Shown here: piece by piece, positions 1 through 8,435 of the stretch | Numbering within the stretch: position 1 is the first letter of the stretch | Layout: every line of letters begins with the position of its first letter | Source of the DNA: Jiella endophytica | GTDB lineage: Bacteria > Pseudomonadota > Alphaproteobacteria > Rhizobiales > Rhizobiaceae | Length of the DNA stretch: 64,000 nucleotides | Direction: 5' to 3' | NCBI RefSeq assembly: GCF_004519335.1 | Contig: NZ_SOZD01000002.1 | Coordinates: 372,001 to 436,000, forward strand | Program-made: the position numbers and the translations under genes | The notes under the pieces: generated by a model | What the model saw: only the letters and a program-made list of their open reading frames with translations | Told to the model about the DNA's origin: nothing | Databases searched by the model: none

Positions 1-13
1 TGATCCGGCTCAT
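1..13 (-). CDS. start of a leftward gene cut by the window edge
   Basis: Only the first four codons (Met-Ser-Arg-Ile) are inside the window. An ATG on the minus strand at 13-11 is preceded by a strong Shine-Dalgarno sequence, GGGAGG, at 26-21 with a 7-base spacer. That is the main support for a real start here. Nothing can be said about the product. Confidence 0.4.
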
Positions 14-188
14 CGCTTTTCCTCCCGCTTGCCTGCCGCCCCGGCGATTACCCGCCTCGCCTTTGCGGCCATCCGACATCGCCCCTACCCGTCACCGACG
101 GATAGGGCAATGCGGGCCGGCCGCAGTTTTGGTGGCAGCAACGTATGCCCGAGGGTCGCGAGCGCGGCGAGCCGGGGTGCCGACGGTC

Positions 189-461
189 TCAGCGGCAAAG
201 CGGCGCCGAGGCGATCGCGAGGGTCAACTGCCAGGACTTGTGCTGGCCCGGCCGGGCGCTGCCCGGCAACAGCGTCTTGCCAGCCTTCGTATAGCCGATG
301 GACTTCGGATAGGCCTTGTAGTGGGTACGGACATTCCCGCAGGCACGGGGCGCCACGCCGTCGGAAGTCCACAACCGCGCATCGACCGGCGGGGCGGCGA
401 GCGCGCAGCCGAACAGGAGAGCGCCGGCAAGCATCGCCGCGCGCGGTATGACGATCGTCAT
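189..461 (-). CDS. small secreted hypothetical protein
   Basis: A 90-residue protein of unknown function. The first 28 residues form a typical Sec signal peptide: a short charged start, a hydrophobic stretch ALLFGCALA and an Ala-x-Ala-like end before ARLW. The mature part is basic, rich in Gly, Lys and Ser, and has two cysteines (in ACGNV and at the C-terminus, LCR), so one disulfide is possible in the periplasm. A GGAG ribosome site lies 8 bases before the ATG. No family is recognised. It stands alone between the window edge and the divergent cobalt permease gene. Reality as a gene rests on the signal peptide and ribosome site. Confidence 0.55.
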   Translation of the reverse strand: MTIVIPRAAMLAGALLFGCALAAPPVDARLWTSDGVAPRACGNVRTHYKAYPKSIGYTKAGKTLLPGSARPGQHKSWQLTLAIASAPLCR

Positions 462-762
462 TGCGACACTCCATCGCGTTCGAAACCAACCCTGATGAAC
501 GAAAGCGGGGATCTCGCCAGTAGGCGGGCATCGCGACGCTCGGCCGATCCATCCCCAACGCCATGCGACACGTTCCGCGGAGGGTTCATCGGTGGTCCGA
601 CAGCCTTCCGTGCGGATACGCCCATCACATAGCGCCTGCGAGTAGCACGGCGATGACAGCGCAGCTGCAAGTTTTGCGTGTCAGTCAATGCAGGCGTTCC
701 GGCCGGACGCGCGATCGGTCGCGGCCTTGTGGTCGGCCGGACATTCCCGTACTCATCGAAGC
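462..762. other. intergenic, no gene seen
   Basis: About 300 bases between the small secreted protein and the riboswitch. Reading frames here lack ribosome sites and protein-like composition. It should contain the promoter of the riboswitch transcript, but I could not pick one with confidence. Confidence 0.5.
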
Positions 763-764
763 GA

Positions 765-945
765 TGGTTCCGCCAAGCGAGTCGTGCGGCGGATGAAAAG
801 GGAACACGGTGAGGCGTACCCATCAGGGACCGAGACCGTGGCTGCCCCCGCAACTGTGAGCGGCGAGCGCTGCCCGATATGCCACTGGCCGAAAGGCCGG
901 GAAGGCGGGCAGAGCGAGGACCCGCAAGCCAGGAGACCTGCCATC
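765..945 (+). promoter_or_regulatory. cobalamin (B12) riboswitch
   Basis: The conserved landmarks of the class I cobalamin riboswitch occur in order: GGGAACACGGTGAG near 800, the CCCGCAACTGTGAGCGG core at about 847-863, the GCCACTGG segment near 880, GGAAGGCGGG near 900, and AGGACCCGCAAGCCAGGAGACCTGCC ending near 942 (the last is broken here as AGGACCCGCAAG then CCAGGAGACCTGCC). It lies 70 bases upstream of a CbiM-type gene. Known members switch expression off when adenosylcobalamin is plentiful, which fits control of cobalt uptake. Confidence 0.93.
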
Positions 946-1013
946 GGAGCCCGCGCCCGCAAGCGGCGCATTTCAAAACGATCCTCGCACGGTGGGTGCG
1001 AAAGGAGACAATC

Positions 1014-1697
1014 ATGCATATCGAACCCGGCGTCGTCGACGGCGCCAAGATCGTCCTGTCCTATGCGACGGGTGTCGCTTCCTTTGGCCTGATCGGCAAG
1101 ATGGCCCTCGACACGCTGCGCAAGGACGGCGGCGTTTCGGCTCTCGCCATCCGCTCGGTCGCGACGACCGCCCTCGTCTTCTGCTTCTTCCAGGTGCTGC
1201 CGCATTATCCGGTGGGCGTCTCGGAGGTTCACCTGATCCTCGGCTCGACGCTGCTCCTGCTGTTCGGCGGCGGCGCGGCGGGCATCGGCCTCGCCCTCGG
1301 CCTGCTCCTGCAGGGGCTGTTCTTCGCGCCCTTCGACCTGCCGCAATACGGCATCAACGTCACCACGCTGATCGTGCCGCTGTTTGCGATCTCCGCTCTT
1401 GCCCGACGGATCGTCCCGTCGAAGACCGCCTATGTCGACCTGAACTACGGCCAGGCGCTCAAGCTCTCCACCGCCTATCAGGGCGGCATCGTCTGCTGGG
1501 TCGCCTTCTGGGCCTTTTACGGTCAGGGCTTTGGCGCGGAGAACCTTGCCAACGTCGCGAGCTTCGGCGGCGCCTACATGCTGGTCGTGATCATCGAGCC
1601 GCTGGCCGATCTCGCCGTGCTGGCGGGTGCCAAGACGCTGCACGGCCTTGCGGGCTCGTCGCTGATCCAGCGCCGGGTCCATTACGCCGCGGCCTGA
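1014..1697 (+). CDS. cbiM: CbiM-type ECF cobalt transporter permease
   Basis: A 227-residue integral membrane protein of the CbiM family, the substrate-capturing component of energy-coupling-factor cobalt transporters used for cobalamin synthesis. The N-terminus is Met-His-Ile-Glu-Pro-Gly; the His at position 2 is the metal-binding hallmark of the family, so the start is well fixed. AAAGGAGA lies just before the ATG. Several hydrophobic segments follow, consistent with six or seven membrane helices. The cobalamin riboswitch directly upstream supports a cobalt role. No cbiN, cbiQ or cbiO gene follows; the next gene is convergent. It therefore either works alone or uses modules encoded elsewhere. 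Confidence 0.88.
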   Translation: MHIEPGVVDGAKIVLSYATGVASFGLIGKMALDTLRKDGGVSALAIRSVATTALVFCFFQVLPHYPVGVSEVHLILGSTLLLLFGGGAAGIGLALGLLLQGLFFAPFDLPQYGINVTTLIVPLFAISALARRIVPSKTAYVDLNYGQALKLSTAYQGGIVCWVAFWAFYGQGFGAENLANVASFGGAYMLVVIIEPLADLAVLAGAKTLHGLAGSSLIQRRVHYAAA

Positions 1698-1711
1698 CGA
1701 CAGGCGGACAC

Positions 1712-1738
1712 GGCTTCGGGGTCGATGACTCCGGAGCC
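1712..1738. terminator. hairpin between convergent genes
   Basis: Twelve-base arms, GGCTTCGGGGTC and GACTCCGGAGCC, flank a GAT loop and pair fully if G-U wobbles are allowed. It sits 14 bases after the cbiM stop, before the convergent ThDP enzyme gene. There is no clear T tract, so termination strength is uncertain. Confidence 0.5.
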
Positions 1739-1873
1739 GGTTCGGTGCGGCTTCTTCAGACGAAAGCGTTCAGCGGATTGGCAGCGGCAGCCCAGAGGGG
1801 GGCGGCGACGGACCTGCAGGCCTGACCGGCCATGCCAGCGCTGACGCCTCGAAGCCCTATCCCTACCGCTCTG

Positions 1874-3541
1874 CTACTCCTTCTTCGCCAGAGCCGCGTC
1901 GCGCATCTGGCTCAGCGTCTGGCGCGGCGTCAGCGCCTCCGGCGAAATGACGAGATCGAGGACGGCGCCCGTCGGCGAGGCCAGCGCCCGCTCGAAGGCG
2001 GCGGCGAAATCTACCGTCCGCTCCACCCGCTCGCCATGAAAGCCGTAAGACCGAGCCAGCATGGCGAAGTCGGGGCTGACCATGTCGGTGCCCGAAACAC
2101 GGGCCGGGTAGTTCCGCTCCTGATGCGCCCGAATGGTGCCGTAAATGCCGTTGTTGAGGATCAGGATGATCGGTTCGGCGCCGGCCTGGCGCGCCGTGGC
2201 GAGTTCCTGGCTGGTCATCTGGAAGTCGCCGTCGCCGGCAAAGCAGACGACGGTGCGTCCCGGATGCGCGACCTTGGCGGCGATCGCAGCCGGCACGCCG
2301 TAGCCCATGGCGCCGGCCTGCGGCGCCAGCAGCCGCGCCTTGGGACCATAGCGGAAGAACTTGTTCGGCCAGACGGCGAAGTTGCCGGCGCCGTTGGTGA
2401 CGATGACATTAGCCGGCAGCGTCTCGCGCAGATGCGCCGTCACCTTGCCCATGTCGACCGGCGACGGCAGGTCCGGAAGGTCGAAGCCGACCTCATAGGC
2501 CGCGCGTCCCTTGACCCGCCAGTCGGCCCAGCCGCCGCTCACCGGTTCCAGCGCGCCGAGCGCCTCGGCAAAGGCGTTCGGCCCGGCCTGGATGCCGAGC
2601 GCCGGCCGATAGACCTTGCCGATCTCGAGATCCGAGCCGTGGACATGGATGATCGCCTGCCTGGCTTGCGGAACGTCGAACAGCCGGTAGCCGTCGGTGG
2701 AATTCTCGCCGAAGCGGTTGTTGATGGCGAGGACGACGTCGGCCTCGGCCAAAAGCGACTTCACCGGCGGGGTCATACCGACGCCGGCCTCGCCGCAGAA
2801 GCAGGCCGAGCCGTTGTCGAACTGGTCCTGATAGCGGAAGACCGAGACGACAGGGATGTCGGAGGCTTCGGCAAAGCGCTGGACCGCCACCATCGAACCG
2901 TCTTGCCAGTTGCAGCCGCCATAGAGGATCAGCGGCCGCTCGGCGCCGGCCAGCATTGCGCGCAGCCGGCTCATGGCGGCAGCGGCAGGCGCCGGCTCGG
3001 CGATCTCGGCCGGGCCTGAAAGCGGCGCAACCTCGGTCAGGCTGGTGAGCATGGCTTCCGGCAAAGCAACGACCACCGGCCCGGGCCGGCCGGTGACGGC
3101 GAGCGTCCAGGCCCGCATGACGATCTCCGGGATGCGCTCCACCCGGTCGATCTCGACGGCCCATTTCGCCATGGTGCCGAAGACCGCCCGATAGTCGAGT
3201 TCCTGGAACGCCTCGCGGCCCTTCATGTCGGTGCCGACCTGGCCGACGAAGAGCAGCATCGGCGCCGAATCCTGCATCGCCGTGTGAACGCCGATCGCCG
3301 CATTGGTGGCGCCCGGGCCGCGGGTGACGAAGGCGATGCCGGGCGAGCCGGTGAGCTTGCCGTAGGCGGCAGCCATGAAGGCGGCGCCGCCCTCCTGACG
3401 GCAGAGCACATAGTCGAGGCGCCCGCGGGTGTCGTGGAGGGCGTCCAGCACCGCGAGGTAGCTCTCGCCGGGGACGCCGAAGCTCTTCGTCGCACCGAGG
3501 GCGATGAGGCATTCGACGAGGAGTTGGCCGCCATTCAGCAT
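1874..3541 (-). CDS. thiamine-diphosphate enzyme, acetolactate synthase-like
   Basis: A 555-residue protein of the acetolactate synthase / benzoylformate decarboxylase superfamily. The three usual parts are visible: an N-terminal pyrimidine-binding domain with FGVPGES near residue 21 and the catalytic-type glutamate in CRQEGG (about residue 50), a central domain, and a C-terminal pyrophosphate-binding domain with AGDGDFQMTSQEL and LNNGIYG, the GDG...NN motif. Such enzymes decarboxylate or condense 2-keto acids. Length and domain order resemble the large catalytic subunit, but no small regulatory subunit gene is adjacent, so anabolic acetolactate synthase is less likely. The exact substrate is not clear. 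The ATG at 3541 gives the natural N-terminus; an open frame further upstream belongs to another gene. Confidence 0.85.
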   Translation of the reverse strand: MLNGGQLLVECLIALGATKSFGVPGESYLAVLDALHDTRGRLDYVLCRQEGGAAFMAAAYGKLTGSPGIAFVTRGPGATNAAIGVHTAMQDSAPMLLFVGQVGTDMKGREAFQELDYRAVFGTMAKWAVEIDRVERIPEIVMRAWTLAVTGRPGPVVVALPEAMLTSLTEVAPLSGPAEIAEPAPAAAAMSRLRAMLAGAERPLILYGGCNWQDGSMVAVQRFAEASDIPVVSVFRYQDQFDNGSACFCGEAGVGMTPPVKSLLAEADVVLAINNRFGENSTDGYRLFDVPQARQAIIHVHGSDLEIGKVYRPALGIQAGPNAFAEALGALEPVSGGWADWRVKGRAAYEVGFDLPDLPSPVDMGKVTAHLRETLPANVIVTNGAGNFAVWPNKFFRYGPKARLLAPQAGAMGYGVPAAIAAKVAHPGRTVVCFAGDGDFQMTSQELATARQAGAEPIILILNNGIYGTIRAHQERNYPARVSGTDMVSPDFAMLARSYGFHGERVERTVDFAAAFERALASPTGAVLDLVISPEALTPRQTLSQMRDAALAKKE

Positions 3542-3678
3542 TGTTTCGTCATCCCGTTTTCCAGCCCCATCTGCCGGATGTCCCGCCGGCAAGGCAAGGA
3601 CCGAGCGGCCTTGCGGGCGCGCCGGCCGTGGGCGGTCGCCTTCATCGCAGCATTTCGGGGGCGTTTTTTGGGCCCGCC

Positions 3679-4905
3679 TCACTGCCCTGTCGCGGTCAGC
3701 AGGCTTCCGCGAAACGCCTGTTCGGTCTTGCCGAGCTGTGTTCGCAGCCGCTTTCGCGCCGCCGGGCTGATCACCGCCACCGGCGCTGCCACTCCTGCCC
3801 CGATCGCCGAACCGACGCCCTGGGCCGCGCCGAGGGCCGTTGCCCCGACCGTGTCGGTGAATCCCGGCCGCGAGCCGGAGATGTTGTCGCCGGCGACCAG
3901 CCGCCGGCCGATCGCCTTCACCATCTCCGGGCTGTCGGCGAAATTCATGTGGTTGAGGCCGTCGCTGCTGTTGCCGTTGCTGAGATCGATCGCCGTAATT
4001 CCCCGGCTGAGCAGCGCCTGACGAACCGAGGGTCGGGTGATGTCGATCGCGCCGAGCCGCTGGGTGTCGCCGGCAATCCGCCTGGAGACCCGGAGAGCGA
4101 CGTCGTCGGTAGCGGTGAAGATGGTGATGCGGCGGGAGGCATCGCCGATCTGATTCAGCTGGGTGAAGAAGACGTCGAAATCGATGTCCGGCGAGGCGAG
4201 GACGATGTTGGAGAGCTTCTTCGGCACATGGCCGTGGCGGATGGCGAGCTGGCGCACCGCCTCCATTGCCAGCCAGCCCCCCATCGAATGGGCGAGCAGC
4301 GTGACGTCCTCGACATTCGGATTGGCGCTCACGCTCTCGATGATCGCTTCCAGCGCGTCGCGGGAATAGTTGGCGCTGTCGCGGTCGTAGAGATAGTCGA
4401 AGACCGAGCCGCCGGACGGCCAGGTGAACAGCACCGGCGCCGCATTCACCGTCAGGTCGGTGCGGATCTGCGCGAAGCGCAGCACCGCGTCCTCGTAGCT
4501 GTTGTTGAAGCCGTGGACGAAGATGATCACCCGCTTCTGCGGACTGGCGACCCGCTGATACCAGCGCCGCACCCCCGCCCGGTCGAGCGGCTCGATCTTC
4601 GTTGCGACAAATTCCCTCGCCGGATCGCCCGGATTCTCTTTCGGATAGATCACCTCGCCGGGCTTGCGGACGCTGTCCGGCGGCACCGAGACGACGATGT
4701 TCTCGACCGAAAGACTGCTGCCGCGCCCGTCGCCGAAGACCTCGCCCGGCACGTCGGAGGGCGTGCGGGTGGTGGCGACCAGCATATCCACCTCGTGGGT
4801 GCCGGGTGCAGTCGCCTCTACCGGCTGCAGCGTCGTGCGCGGCACGCCGGCGCAACCGGCAACGAGCAGGACGACGAAGGCGAGAAGCGGGAGCTCGAGA
4901 CGCAT
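3679..4905 (-). CDS. DUF900-type alpha/beta hydrolase lipoprotein
   Basis: A 408-residue predicted lipoprotein. A short N-terminal hydrophobic stretch ends in a lipobox, LVAGC, with the lipidated Cys at 18. An alpha/beta hydrolase domain of the DUF900 type follows, with the oxyanion-hole motif HGFNNS (131-136) and the nucleophile elbow AHSMGG (Ser 207). Further on, SPDIDFDVF and LNHMNF probably carry the acid and His. The substrate is unknown; membrane-anchored esterase or lipase activity is the usual guess. An in-frame ATG at 4920 would add five residues; 4905 gives the more typical lipoprotein signal. It lies between the ThDP enzyme and a TetR gene on the same strand. Confidence 0.82.
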   Translation of the reverse strand: MRLELPLLAFVVLLVAGCAGVPRTTLQPVEATAPGTHEVDMLVATTRTPSDVPGEVFGDGRGSSLSVENIVVSVPPDSVRKPGEVIYPKENPGDPAREFVATKIEPLDRAGVRRWYQRVASPQKRVIIFVHGFNNSYEDAVLRFAQIRTDLTVNAAPVLFTWPSGGSVFDYLYDRDSANYSRDALEAIIESVSANPNVEDVTLLAHSMGGWLAMEAVRQLAIRHGHVPKKLSNIVLASPDIDFDVFFTQLNQIGDASRRITIFTATDDVALRVSRRIAGDTQRLGAIDITRPSVRQALLSRGITAIDLSNGNSSDGLNHMNFADSPEMVKAIGRRLVAGDNISGSRPGFTDTVGATALGAAQGVGSAIGAGVAAPVAVISPAARKRLRTQLGKTEQAFRGSLLTATGQ

Positions 4906-4949
4906 CGTGGGTCTTCGCATCGTCAGGGGGAAAGGCAGGACGAGGCCGC

Positions 4950-5714
4950 TCAGGGCCGGTGCCCGGTCCGATCGGCCTGCGGGCCAGCCGGCACCTCGTC
5001 AGGCGCCGAGCCAGCCGGCGCGAGCTTGTAGTCCACGGCCTTCAGGAACAGCTCGATCGCCGCGCTCCGCCGACGTTCGGCCGGCTCGTCCTCCTCGTCC
5101 GCCGGCAGCAGCGGCATGCCGGCATAAGGCCCGGTGACCATCGCGAGAAAGAGATCGGCGGCCATCTCAGTGTCGGTGACGGCGATCTCGCCCCGCGCCA
5201 CGTGATGGTCGAGCAGCGCGGCGACGGCGCTGATCACCTTGTGGCGCCCCTCCGTCTCGGCGAGTCTTGCCAGTTCGGGGAACTCCGGTGCCGTGGCGAT
5301 CAGGCTGCGGCGCAGCGAGACCGTCTCCGGCTCGCGCAGAACGGCGAGGACGTAGCGGCTGACGACGTCCAGCTTGTCGGGCAGCGGCTTGGCGCGGCAC
5401 TCGCCGCCACATTCGGACTTCGCCGCCCGCGACAGCGGCCCCAGCCAGTGATCGATTCGCCCACGCAGCACCTCGGCAAAGAGGCTCCGCTTGTCGGTGT
5501 AGTGGGCGTAGACCGTCGCCTTGGAGACGCCGGCCTCGTCCGCCACGGCCTCCAGCGAGGTCGCGGCGAAGCCCCGGTCGAGAAACAGCCTTGTCGCCGC
5601 TTCCATGATGTTGCGCTGGCGCCGCAGGCCCTCCTCGCGGGTTGGCCGGCCGCCCTTGGCTTTCTGGCCACAGGCGGCGCCCAGGCGCGCGAATGCCGGC
5701 ACTGGCAACGTCAT
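4950..5714 (-). CDS. TetR/AcrR family regulator
   Basis: A 254-residue TetR-type repressor. The DNA-binding domain is near residues 25-70, after a short basic segment, and shows the typical helix-turn-helix LEAVADEAGVSKATVYAHY followed by KRSLF. The rest is a helical ligand-binding and dimerisation domain. The start at 5714 has an excellent GGAGG ribosome site. It lies 143 bases downstream of the Nit1C flavoprotein gene on the same strand and 44 bases upstream of the lipoprotein hydrolase gene. It could control that hydrolase, the Nit1C genes or both. No palindromic operator was found by eye in the adjoining gaps. The inducer is unknown. Confidence 0.85.
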   Translation of the reverse strand: MTLPVPAFARLGAACGQKAKGGRPTREEGLRRQRNIMEAATRLFLDRGFAATSLEAVADEAGVSKATVYAHYTDKRSLFAEVLRGRIDHWLGPLSRAAKSECGGECRAKPLPDKLDVVSRYVLAVLREPETVSLRRSLIATAPEFPELARLAETEGRHKVISAVAALLDHHVARGEIAVTDTEMAADLFLAMVTGPYAGMPLLPADEEDEPAERRRSAAIELFLKAVDYKLAPAGSAPDEVPAGPQADRTGHRP

Positions 5715-5857
5715 CGTTCCTCCGATCCGGGCAACAAGCCCACAGACCGGAACTAGACGATCTCGTTCAGTATTGGCAGCAATCGTTCGCAAGCATTGCG
5801 GTTATCCTCGCCGCCGTTGCATTTCGGCCAGCATCGGCCGTCCGGCGAAGAAGACGC

Positions 5858-7144
5858 TCAAGCCTCGGCAAGGACGCCGCGGGCATGGACGGAGGCGATC
5901 GCCTTAGCAAGATGGCGGCTGTCCTCGTCGATGGCGAGGAATCGCCCGGAGCCCCAGGTGTTCAGCCAGCCGAGGCCGACGAAATAAAAGCCCGCGACGT
6001 CGCAGATGCCGCGGTCGAAGACCGGCTTGCCGCGCTCGTCGAAGACCGGAACTTCGATCCAGGCATAATCCGGCCGAAAGCCGATCGACCAGACGATCGA
6101 GGTGATGCCCTCGGCCGCCGCGTCGATCTCGGTGATCTCGCGCTTGGGGCGCCAGACCTTTTCGAAGGGCGGCTCGACGGGCGCGTCGATGTCGTGCCTT
6201 TCGATATAGGCGTCGATCTGGTTGCGAATGCCGACATAGCTCCTGTCGGCGTCGTCGAGGTTCTTTTCAAGGTCCGGTTCGAAACGGATCGTCTGGCCGT
6301 CCATGCCGGCGACGGAGCCGTAGAGGCAGACGCCGTCCTCCAGCGCGAAGCGGCGCAGGTCGATCTCGTGCCCACCGTCGCGGCCGGACATGTAGTGGTT
6401 GGTCTGGGTGACGGCCTTCACCGGGTCCGGATGATCGCGGATCGTCATCGAATAGTGCCCGGCATCGTAGAGCCAGTCGGTCGAATCCCGGCCGCGATAC
6501 TTGCGCGGGCTGCGCGGCGCCGGACCGACCGCCAGATGCACCTTGCGCCCGTCGCGCACCAGATCCTCCATGATCTGGACGCCCGACTGGCCGGTGCCGA
6601 CGACGAGGGTCGCGCCCTCCGGCAACTGAGAGGGCCGGCGATAGTCGCGCGAATGAATCTGGAGGATCGCTGGATCCAAGGACCCGGCATAGGGCGGAAC
6701 GATCGGCGTGTCGTAGCCGCCGGTCGCGATCACCACCTGCTCGGCGACGAAGAGCCCGGCCGTCGTCTCCACCCGGTAGCCCTCGCCCGTCCGGGCGATG
6801 CGGGTGACGGTGACGTTCTCTTCGAGCGGCGGCGAGAAGCTGTCCGCAAAGCCCTCAAGATAGTCGACGATCTCGTCCTTCGGCATGAAGCCGTCGGGAT
6901 CGTCGCCGGCATAGGGAAAATCCGGCAGGCGGCACTGCCAGTTCGGCGTCACCAGGCAGAAGGTGTCCCAGCGATTTTCCCGCCAGGAATGAAAGCGCCG
7001 GTAGCGCTCGAAGACGATATGCCCGATCCCGCGTTTTTGCAGATGCCGGCTGACCGACAGGCCGGCCTGGCCACCGCCGACGATGACGACGGGAACATGT
7101 CTCGGCTTTGCCGGGCTCTGGGTCATCGGTGTCATCCTCTTCAT
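5858..7144 (-). CDS. nitH: Nit1C flavin-dependent oxidoreductase (MSMEG_0569 family)
   Basis: A 428-residue flavoprotein related to class B flavin monooxygenases. The N-terminal FAD-binding motif GGGQAG is at residues 23-28, and a second dinucleotide-binding motif, GTGQSG, lies near residue 180. The arrangement matches the MSMEG_0569 family, which is found almost only in the conserved Nit1C cluster. NitH is presumed to oxidise an intermediate of nitrile or cyanide metabolism; its substrate has not been established to my knowledge. The ATG overlaps the nitG stop (ATGA), so the two are translationally coupled. It is the last gene of the seven-gene run. Confidence 0.88.
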   Translation of the reverse strand: MKRMTPMTQSPAKPRHVPVVIVGGGQAGLSVSRHLQKRGIGHIVFERYRRFHSWRENRWDTFCLVTPNWQCRLPDFPYAGDDPDGFMPKDEIVDYLEGFADSFSPPLEENVTVTRIARTGEGYRVETTAGLFVAEQVVIATGGYDTPIVPPYAGSLDPAILQIHSRDYRRPSQLPEGATLVVGTGQSGVQIMEDLVRDGRKVHLAVGPAPRSPRKYRGRDSTDWLYDAGHYSMTIRDHPDPVKAVTQTNHYMSGRDGGHEIDLRRFALEDGVCLYGSVAGMDGQTIRFEPDLEKNLDDADRSYVGIRNQIDAYIERHDIDAPVEPPFEKVWRPKREITEIDAAAEGITSIVWSIGFRPDYAWIEVPVFDERGKPVFDRGICDVAGFYFVGLGWLNTWGSGRFLAIDEDSRHLAKAIASVHARGVLAEA

Positions 7145-7428
7145 TCCTCAACGGCGAGGCAGGCGACTGAAGCGCCTTCGCTGCCGAGGAAGGGTTTCGC
7201 CCGCGTCTCGATATGGGCGAGTTCGGCCATCGCCGAGGTGCAGGCAAAGCCGTATTTCGCAGCCACCCTGTCGGAGGCGGCGTTGAGGCCGGCCCGGGCG
7301 CGGGCCAGGAAGTCGTCGAGCGGGTAGGTCTGGCCGGCCTCGACGAAGGCCTTGATGGCGGTGGAGGGCGAATAGCAGCGCTCCTCGCCGCCATCCGGCC
7401 AGCGAATGGTGAAATGGACTTCAGGCAT
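7141..7428 (-). CDS. nitG: Nit1C small protein (MSMEG_0570 family)
   Basis: A 95-residue protein matching the MSMEG_0570 'nitrogen starvation response' family. It opens with PEVHFTIRWPDG and continues with the family features CYSPSTAI and YPLDDFLARA. No catalytic motif is visible and no function is known. It overlaps nitF by 8 bases and nitH by 4, so it is embedded in the operon. Its place between the AIR-synthase-like and flavoprotein genes is the same as in other Nit1C clusters. That order is the main reason for the call. Confidence 0.87.
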   Translation of the reverse strand: MPEVHFTIRWPDGGEERCYSPSTAIKAFVEAGQTYPLDDFLARARAGLNAASDRVAAKYGFACTSAMAELAHIETRAKPFLGSEGASVACLAVEE

Positions 7429-8428
7429 CGGACCCCTCCGAGGGCGAGACGGCGGCGCGAAGATAGGGCGTCTCCTGCCAGTCCCAGAAAACCGCCGAGC
7501 GATCGCGGGAATGGAACGTCACCTTCGACGACCGCTCGACCTTGCCGATGATGCCGGCATAGATCCCCCGCTCGTGGAACGCCTCTGCGGCCCGCTGGAC
7601 CTTGTCCTGCTTCATCGCGAAGAGAAATCCGAAGCTCGGAAAGGTCCGCAACCAGCGCTCGAGCGGAATTCGCCCGGGTGGAAACGGGGTCAAAACGTAA
7701 TCGAGATCGAGCGCGATCCCGACGCCCGAAGCTTCGGCCAGCATCAGCGCCGTACCGGCGATGCCACCCTGGCTGATGTCCTTGCCCGCCCTGAAGAACC
7801 GGCGCTCGGCGAAGTCCGAGACGAGGGCGAGGTCGCCCCGCAACTGATCAGGCGTCGATTCGGTCGCGGCGAAGAAATTGTCGAAATTCCGGTATTCCCC
7901 GCGCATGTCGACCACGATCATCAGGGCGTCGCCGGGTTTGGCGTCAAAGCTCGTGACGAGCGCCCGCGAGCGGCCGAGGGCGGTGACGGCAAGGCCGAGT
8001 TCCGGCGCGCCGAAATTCGTGTGGCCGCCGACGATCGGCACGCCATAGGCCTGCGATGCGGCTTTCAGCCCCTCGAGCAGCGGCCGTGCGGCCTCCGGCG
8101 ACGGCGCCCAGACCTGATCGACGAGAGCGACGGCCCATCCGCCCATCGCGGCGATGTCGGAGAGATTGACCATCACTCCGCACCAGCCGGCGAACCACGG
8201 ATCGTCGGCGACGAAGGCCGGGATGAAGCCTTCACCGGCCAGGAGATCCCAGCCGCCGGCGGCGTTTTCCAGCGCCGCGGCGTCGTCGCCCGGCCGCCCG
8301 GCGCTACCAAAGGAGAGACCAAGCGCGCCCGTCGCCCGTCCGATGGCAAGCTTGCCGCGGATCGAGGGATGCGCCCGGAGGCTATCCGCGAGCGCTTGCG
8401 GGTCGATCGTCAAAGAGCCCTCGGTCAT
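7421..8428 (-). CDS. nitF: Nit1C AIR synthase-like protein (Sll0787 family)
   Basis: A 335-residue member of the PurM/HypE/ThiL-like AIR synthase superfamily, Sll0787 type. GRPGDDAAAL near residue 44 and VNLSDIAAMGG near residue 87 correspond to the ATP- and metal-binding region; VGGHTNFGAPE and SQGGIAGTA further on are typical of the fold. Relatives use ATP to activate amides, selenide or carbamoyl groups. The substrate in Nit1C is unknown. In some organisms (MSMEG_0567) this domain is fused to the GNAT domain; here they are separate genes separated by 7 bases. The C-terminus overlaps nitG. Confidence 0.88.
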   Translation of the reverse strand: MTEGSLTIDPQALADSLRAHPSIRGKLAIGRATGALGLSFGSAGRPGDDAAALENAAGGWDLLAGEGFIPAFVADDPWFAGWCGVMVNLSDIAAMGGWAVALVDQVWAPSPEAARPLLEGLKAASQAYGVPIVGGHTNFGAPELGLAVTALGRSRALVTSFDAKPGDALMIVVDMRGEYRNFDNFFAATESTPDQLRGDLALVSDFAERRFFRAGKDISQGGIAGTALMLAEASGVGIALDLDYVLTPFPPGRIPLERWLRTFPSFGFLFAMKQDKVQRAAEAFHERGIYAGIIGKVERSSKVTFHSRDRSAVFWDWQETPYLRAAVSPSEGSDA

Positions 8429-8435
8429 TTAGCCT

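Noticed and set aside
3542-4855. N-terminal extension that would join the ThDP enzyme to a long upstream frame
   Set aside because: The extension is a frame-shifted reading of the DUF900 hydrolase gene and has no protein-like features; the ThDP domain begins naturally at 3541.
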